The notes under the pieces were generated by a model that did not search any database, was not told where the DNA came from, and saw only the letters and a program-made list of their open reading frames with translations. This document shows positions 59,233 through 64,000 of a DNA stretch of 64,000 nt, piece after piece. A program made the position numbers and the translations under genes. Location of the stretch: contig CAVVIH010000006.1 of the NCBI GenBank assembly GCA_963748295.1, forward strand, positions 806,001 through 870,000, in the 5' to 3' direction. The DNA comes from CAVVIH01 sp963748295. Its GTDB lineage: Bacteria > Acidobacteriota > Vicinamibacteria > Vicinamibacterales > 2-12-FULL-66-21. Each line of letters opens with the position of its first letter. Positions within the stretch are counted from its first letter, which is position 1.

Positions 59233-60447
59233 TTGTCTGCAGCGGATCCCCGACTTTCCATCGTCGCCGTCCGGCTCGAACGGCTGACGGATCCGGCCGC
59301 GTTCCTGATCCAACTGCGCCGCGAAGTGGACGCGCTCGGGATCCCGAGCGAGATCATCGCGGCTCCGGACCCGAGAGGCTTCGGGCACGAGCTGCGTGCG
59401 GGATTGCGCCAGGCGCGGGCGCCGTACGTCATCACGGTCGATCCGGATTTTTCCGGGCCCATGACATTTCTCGCGGATCTGTGGGCGCGGCGGGACGAGG
59501 CCGAGGTGATCGTCGCGTCGCGGTATGTCGATGGCAGCCGGACGAACATGCCGGCGGTGCGCCGGACCGGCAGCCGCATGCTGAATCTTGCCTTCAGGCG
59601 TGGCCTGAGCCTCGGCGTCAACGACGGTTCGAGCGCCATCCGTCTCTATCACACCTCCATCGTCAACGCGCTGCGGCTGCAGGCGACGGATTACGACATC
59701 CTGCAGGAAGTGCTGGTCCGCGCCTATGCCGACGGATGGCGGGTGCTCGAGATTCCGCTCGACTACACGCCCAATCCGGCGGTGGCCTCGAAGGCGCACG
59801 CCGCTCTCGCATCCGCGTACGTCCGCACGTTCTGGACGCTCTGGAAGCTGCGCAATTCGATCGCCGCCGCCGACTACGACTACCGTGCGCACGACAGCGC
59901 GATTCCGCTGCAGCGTTACTGGCAGCGAAGCCGGTACCGTTACATCGTGGAGCTGATCGATGGTCAAGGGCCGGTGCTCGACGTCGGCTGCGGCTCGAGC
60001 CACATCATCGGCGCATTGCCACCGGGGAGTGTGGCCCTCGACGTGCTGGCCAACAAGCTACGGTTCGCGCGGCGGTTTCGAGCCCCGCGCGTCCGCGGCT
60101 CCGGGTTCACGCTGCCATTTGCGGATGCCAGCTTTCCGTGCGTACTGTGCTCGCAGGTCATCGAACACGTACCGATGTTCCCGTCGATGATCGACGAGTT
60201 GTGCCGCGTGCTGAAGCCCGGAGGCCGCCTCGTGCTCGGCACGCCCGACTACGATCGGTGGGAATGGGTGTGGATCGAGAAGGCGTATGGCCTGGCGGCG
60301 CCGGGCGGCTATGCCGACGAGCACGTCTCGCATTACACGAGAAAGAGACTCCTCGAAGACTTCGCCCGGCGCGGCTACACGCATGAAGCGACGCGCTATA
60401 TCCTGCGCGGCGAGTTGATCCTGGCCTTTCGGAAGCCCATGTCGTGA
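59233..60447 (+). CDS. fusion of a GT2 glycosyltransferase and a SAM methyltransferase
   Basis: This 404-residue protein has two parts. Residues about 1-215 are a shortened GT2 domain: YVITVDPDFSGPMTFLADL with a DxD-like motif, VIVASRYVDGSRTN, VNDGSSAIRLYHTS, and ILQEVLVRAYADGWRVLEIP. Residues about 240-404 are a methyltransferase: VLDVGCGSSHIIGALP, then FTLPFADASFPCVLCSQVIEH and RVLKPGGRLVLGTP. Start TTG 59233 follows a TATAAT box closely. It overlaps the next gene by four bases (GTGA). The GT2 part lacks the typical opening VVxPxYNE, so the N-terminus may be divergent. First gene of a glycan operon. Confidence 0.85.
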   Translation: MSAADPRLSIVAVRLERLTDPAAFLIQLRREVDALGIPSEIIAAPDPRGFGHELRAGLRQARAPYVITVDPDFSGPMTFLADLWARRDEAEVIVASRYVDGSRTNMPAVRRTGSRMLNLAFRRGLSLGVNDGSSAIRLYHTSIVNALRLQATDYDILQEVLVRAYADGWRVLEIPLDYTPNPAVASKAHAALASAYVRTFWTLWKLRNSIAAADYDYRAHDSAIPLQRYWQRSRYRYIVELIDGQGPVLDVGCGSSHIIGALPPGSVALDVLANKLRFARRFRAPRVRGSGFTLPFADASFPCVLCSQVIEHVPMFPSMIDELCRVLKPGGRLVLGTPDYDRWEWVWIEKAYGLAAPGGYADEHVSHYTRKRLLEDFARRGYTHEATRYILRGELILAFRKPMS

Positions 60448-62498
60448 CGGCAAACCGAGCGTCCAGCGGCAGCCGGATCGACCCGCTCGCGGCGCTGATC
60501 GGCGTCTGCAGTCTGGCGCTGCTGGCGCCGCTGTTCGGTCCGGCGCTGGCTGGCCGGGTGTTCGTCTACAACGATCTCTCGTGGTTCCACCTGCCGATTC
60601 GGCATCTGTATCAGCAGGCGCTCCAATCGGGCGACTCAGTGCTGTGGACGCCGTCGATCTTTGCCGGACTGTATCTGCACGGCGAAGGACAAGGCGGCCT
60701 GTTCCATCCGTTCCATCAGATCCTCTATCGCCTGCTGCCGCTCGGCGCGGCTTTCAACCTCGAGCTGATCGCGAACTACCCGGCGGCGTTCGCGGGAATG
60801 TGCTGGCTTCTCCGCCGGCTTCGGTTCGGCTGGGCGGCAGCGCTTTTCGGCGCCATGCTCTTTGCCTTCAGCGGCTTCAACCTGCTCCACCACCATCACG
60901 TCAACCTGGTGGCGATCGTCGCGCACATGCCCTGGCTGCTCGCGGCCGCCGACGTCCTGATCGCGGAGGATCGGCGTCGCACACGGACGCTGGCCTTCGC
61001 GGCGATCGCGCTCGTGCTCGCATCAGAGGTCCTGCTGGGATTCCCCCAGGCTGTCTGGTGGAACATGGTGACGCTCGTGCCATTCGCGCTGTTCCGCGCG
61101 GGCCAGCTGCGGCAGTGGCGGCACCTGCTGCCGTGCGCGGCGGCGGTGGCTATCGGCGTGCTTCTCGGCGGAATCCAGCTTTTGCCGACCGCCGACTTCG
61201 CGGCGCAGTCGACGCGCGTCAGCCTGTCCGGCGAGTTCGCGCTGACCTACTCGATGCACCCGTACAACCTGTTCCAGGTGTGGTCGCCCTATTTCTTTGC
61301 GCGAGGCGCCTACAGCGAGCGCGATTTCATGTGGTTCCACGACTTTGGTGTCTACTCGGGCGCCATCCTTCCGGTTGCGCTGATCTGGACGTGGATCCGG
61401 CGCGACGCGCTGCCCGGCCGGCGGATGCTCATCACCGCGGTGACCGCGTTCGCTGCGGTCATGCTGGTACTCGCACTCGGACGCTATGGCGGTATCGCCT
61501 GGCTCCTCACACACGTCCCGCTGCTTCAATCGCTTCGCGCACCAGTGCGATACGTCCTGCTGGTGCAGTTCGCGCTCGCGATCCTCGCGGCGATTACGAT
61601 GGAGGATCTGCTGGCGATCGCGGACGGCCGCAGTGCACCGCCGTCCGGCTCGATAGCGCTCCTCTGGGTTCCGGCGACGCTCGGCGTCATTACGACGCTC
61701 ACCCTCAACACAGGACTTCTGCCGTACGGCCGGCACACCTTCGCGGGCGCATCAGCAGCGGCGGCGGGTGTTGCGATCGTCGCTGCAGTGACGCTTCTCG
61801 TGTACCTGGGGGCACGCGGGCGCCGCTGGGCAGTCGCCGCACTCGTCGTGCTGACCGCGATCGATCTGGGCGCGTGGGGCATCGGGTTCATCTATCGCGA
61901 GCCCGCGCGCAGCATTCAGGAATTGACCGAGCACGTGCCTCCGCCGCCAGATGATCCCGCCGAGTCATACGCCTCCGCGCCTGAGCGGGGCCCGTACCGT
62001 CCGAACATCCTCGTGCTGCGAGGCTACCGGCTGACGTCCGGTTATGCCGGGCTCTTTCCGGCAACCCAGCATCCGATCGAGAGCGACATTGCGCGGCGGT
62101 TGGCGGGAACACGATGGTCCTTCGCGCAAGACGGCGGCCGGCAGCGCGCGGAAGGATGGGCGGCGCGGGTCCGGCTCCTCGGCGAAGATGGCGGCGAGTC
62201 GAGTGGAAGCGCGCGCCTCGCCGTCGATCGTCCCGGACATCTCGTCGCCGACGTTGATGCGCCGGGCCGGCGCATTCTGGCCTTCACCGAACGGTTCCAT
62301 TCTGGCTGGTCGGCGACCGTCGACGGCGTTCCGCTGCCGATGGTCCGGGTGGAGGGTGATTTTCTCGGCTGCGTCGTCAACGGCGGCGCCCAGCGCGTCG
62401 TGATCCAATTCATGCCGCGAAGCTTCGTCTACGGCTCGATCGCATCGGCGATCGGCGCCGTGCTGCTCGCCGGCGTTCTGATCTTTCGGCGCGCATGA
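60444..62498 (+). CDS. YfhO-like large membrane protein
   Basis: This 684-residue protein has about 12 helices and a soluble C-terminal domain of about 160 residues. Early loops contain VYNDLSWFHLPIRHL and GLYLHGEGQGGLFHPFHQIL, matching the YfhO family (GT-C-like, proposed to glycosylate lipoteichoic acid or other envelope polymers). The C-terminal region has AFTERFHSGWSATVDGVPLP, another YfhO trait. The GTG overlaps the upstream stop by four bases, and the end overlaps the next gene by four. Substrate unknown. Confidence 0.8.
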   Translation: MTANRASSGSRIDPLAALIGVCSLALLAPLFGPALAGRVFVYNDLSWFHLPIRHLYQQALQSGDSVLWTPSIFAGLYLHGEGQGGLFHPFHQILYRLLPLGAAFNLELIANYPAAFAGMCWLLRRLRFGWAAALFGAMLFAFSGFNLLHHHHVNLVAIVAHMPWLLAAADVLIAEDRRRTRTLAFAAIALVLASEVLLGFPQAVWWNMVTLVPFALFRAGQLRQWRHLLPCAAAVAIGVLLGGIQLLPTADFAAQSTRVSLSGEFALTYSMHPYNLFQVWSPYFFARGAYSERDFMWFHDFGVYSGAILPVALIWTWIRRDALPGRRMLITAVTAFAAVMLVLALGRYGGIAWLLTHVPLLQSLRAPVRYVLLVQFALAILAAITMEDLLAIADGRSAPPSGSIALLWVPATLGVITTLTLNTGLLPYGRHTFAGASAAAAGVAIVAAVTLLVYLGARGRRWAVAALVVLTAIDLGAWGIGFIYREPARSIQELTEHVPPPPDDPAESYASAPERGPYRPNILVLRGYRLTSGYAGLFPATQHPIESDIARRLAGTRWSFAQDGGRQRAEGWAARVRLLGEDGGESSGSARLAVDRPGHLVADVDAPGRRILAFTERFHSGWSATVDGVPLPMVRVEGDFLGCVVNGGAQRVVIQFMPRSFVYGSIASAIGAVLLAGVLIFRRA

Positions 62499-64000
62499 AC
62501 GACACGCTGAAACGCCGCCTCGAGATTATCGTCGTGGCAGGACTGCTCGGAATCGCCGTCTGGTTCCGTCTGATGCGGCTCTCCTCCGTGCCAGGGATCA
62601 GCGGCGACGAGGGCTGGTGGGGAATCAATGCACTGAGCTGGTTGTCGGGCCGGCCGTACGAAGCCCACACGACGAGCGGCAATCCCACGGATCTATTCTT
62701 CCTGGTCCCCGTCGCACTCGTGCACGGCCTGGCGCCGCCGTCATTCCTGCTGTTGCGCGTGGTGCCGGCAGTCGTCAACCTGCTGGCGCTTCCGGCCGGT
62801 TTCTGGCTCGTGCGGCGATTGTACGGAAGCCCGACGGCGTGGATCTACACGGTCGCTCTCGCGATCATGCCGACAGCGATCGCGCATAGCCGCATCTGTC
62901 AGGATCCTTCGCAGTCGATCTTCTGGACCGGACTGTTCATCCTGATCTGCCTGCTGGGTTTCAAGGAGCGGCATCGCGCGTGGATCTACCTGGGAGCTGC
63001 GGTCGCCATCTTTCCGGTGGTTGTGTGGACGCATCCGACCAACGTGTTCACCGCTTCATTCCTTCTGCTGCCGGCATTCGCCGCGATCGCTCCCCTGTTG
63101 CCTGTTTCCCGGGCGAACCGCGCCATCCTCGCGGGTTCGGCAGTCGGTACTGGCAGCGCTCGGCGCGGCCGTCGCCGTGCCGGCCCTGAGTCTTCTTCCG
63201 TTCTCGCGTCAATATCTGGATCAGCCGTGGCTGTCGATGGCGATGGCGCGGCTGTTCGACGTCAGGCAATGGCTCGAATTCGCTGTGAACAACGCGAGGC
63301 TCTTCAACGGCGTGACCGTCTACCACTACTTCTCGGGCGCACGGCCGCCGACGCTTCTTTACGATGCCGGTTTCGTACTCGCTGTCATTTTGGCGGCAGC
63401 TGGATTCGTGAAGACGCCGGCGGCCCGGCGCTCATCACTGGACTACGGTTTGATCGCCGCGTGCACGATGATGTGGATCGGCTTCTATCTGTTCGCAGGT
63501 CCCGACGCGCTGCGGCCACATTTCGAGCGCTGGGGCCTTTGCCTCATCGTTCCGGGTACCCTGGTCCTGGCGCGGGGTCTCAGTGGATGGCTATGGATAC
63601 CGAACAGGCGATCGATCGCGACCGTCACGGCCGCCGGGCTGGCCGTCGCCGTGTCGTCTTCGTTCTACGTAAACTACTTCGAGCAGTTCGCGCGGACCGG
63701 CGGGCGCTCGCATCTCACCTACGTGACGGCTGCGATTGAGCCGAAGCAACAGGCATTCGAGCACATCCTCGCCGCGAGTCCCGGACCCGGGGCCGTCGCA
63801 GTCGGCTCGCAGCAGTGGTGGCTCTACAAACCGCTCGGCTATCTCGCCACCGTGCATCCGCGAATCGCCGTGACCGAAACACGTGACTTGACGAGGCTGC
63901 CGGGTTATGAAGACGCGCTGACCCATGGACGATTGTTCTTCGTCGAGTTTGCGGACACGCGCGAATTGACGTCGACGATGCAGTGGATCGAGCAACACGG
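62495..64000 (+). CDS. GT39-like membrane glycosyltransferase, frameshifted and cut by window end
   Basis: From ATG 62495 the protein has the GT39 plan: helix, then SSVPGISGDEGWWGINALSW with the acidic motif near residue 38, then several helices. The frame breaks near 63137-63147 after NRAILAG. The alternative frame gives SVLAALGAAVAVPALSLLPF, then WLEFAVNNARLFNGVTVYHY, and runs open to the last base of the window (TSTMQWIEQHG). One small indel restores the frame. The protein is incomplete at the 3' end; at least 500 residues are present. It overlaps the YfhO gene by four bases. Confidence 0.8.

Overview
This is a GC-rich bacterial chromosome segment, most likely from an Acidobacteriota of the Vicinamibacteria (subdivision 6) type. 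That is an inference from gene content: an ADOP-type MacB/FtsX permease beside a PadR regulator, an OpcA-type glucose-6-phosphate dehydrogenase operon, many secreted Pro-rich and HEAT-repeat proteins, and abundant short intergenic repeats. I see no rRNA, tRNA, CRISPR or phage genes. The only transposon is a broken IS256-family element.

Layout. 1-8.0 kb: a glycan/cell-surface cluster (SPASM radical SAM fragment, methyltransferase, flippase, GT39 mannosyltransferase-like protein, SPASM radical SAM, B12-binding radical SAM). 8.1-13.7 kb, minus strand: a secreted protein with six GPGWxCxxGGWLPP repeats, a membrane protein with a spermidine-synthase-like core, and a HEAT protein. 13.7-22.4 kb: a second glycan cluster (GT2, GT39, methyltransferase, GNAT, polysaccharide deacetylase, GT4, GT-C-like membrane protein). 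22.7-27.0 kb: YqeY, MurJ, an MFS exporter and a rhomboid protease. 27.0-31.4 kb: ADOP permease with PadR, an SDR without its catalytic Tyr/Lys, and a cupin. 31.4-33.3 kb: a 38-bp tandem array split by the IS256 remnant. 33.4-36.5 kb: a fused E1 alpha-beta dehydrogenase and a beta-propeller-like exported protein.

36.5-45.2 kb is the most distinctive region: one minus-strand, tightly overlapping gas-vesicle operon. In order of transcription it runs GvpJ/A-like, GvpA, histidine kinase, receiver protein, GvpF/L (frameshifted), GvpG, a tandem two-domain ArsA/Get3-type ATPase with CxxC motifs in both halves, GvpL/F, GvpJ/S-like, GvpL/F, GvpK. There is no GvpN. The Get3-like ATPase and the embedded two-component pair are the best candidates for something not described before.

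45.3-50.1 kb holds a CBS protein and the oxidative pentose phosphate genes gnd, opcA and zwf. 50.6-53.2 kb is an ECF sigma / anti-sigma / HEAT-protein operon. After that come typA/bipA, a YbaK-type deacylase, an RlpA-like lipoprotein, an HD hydrolase, an exported methyltransferase and a class III aminotransferase. 59.2-64.0 kb is a third glycan cluster (GT2-methyltransferase fusion, YfhO-like protein, GT39-like protein cut by the window end).

At least seven reading-frame breaks in otherwise well conserved non-transposon proteins, plus five in the transposase, look like small indels with few or no nonsense substitutions. Base-level sequence errors are a serious alternative to real gene decay. 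Intergenic regions carry several unrelated families of short repeats, three of them with a 7-bp period.
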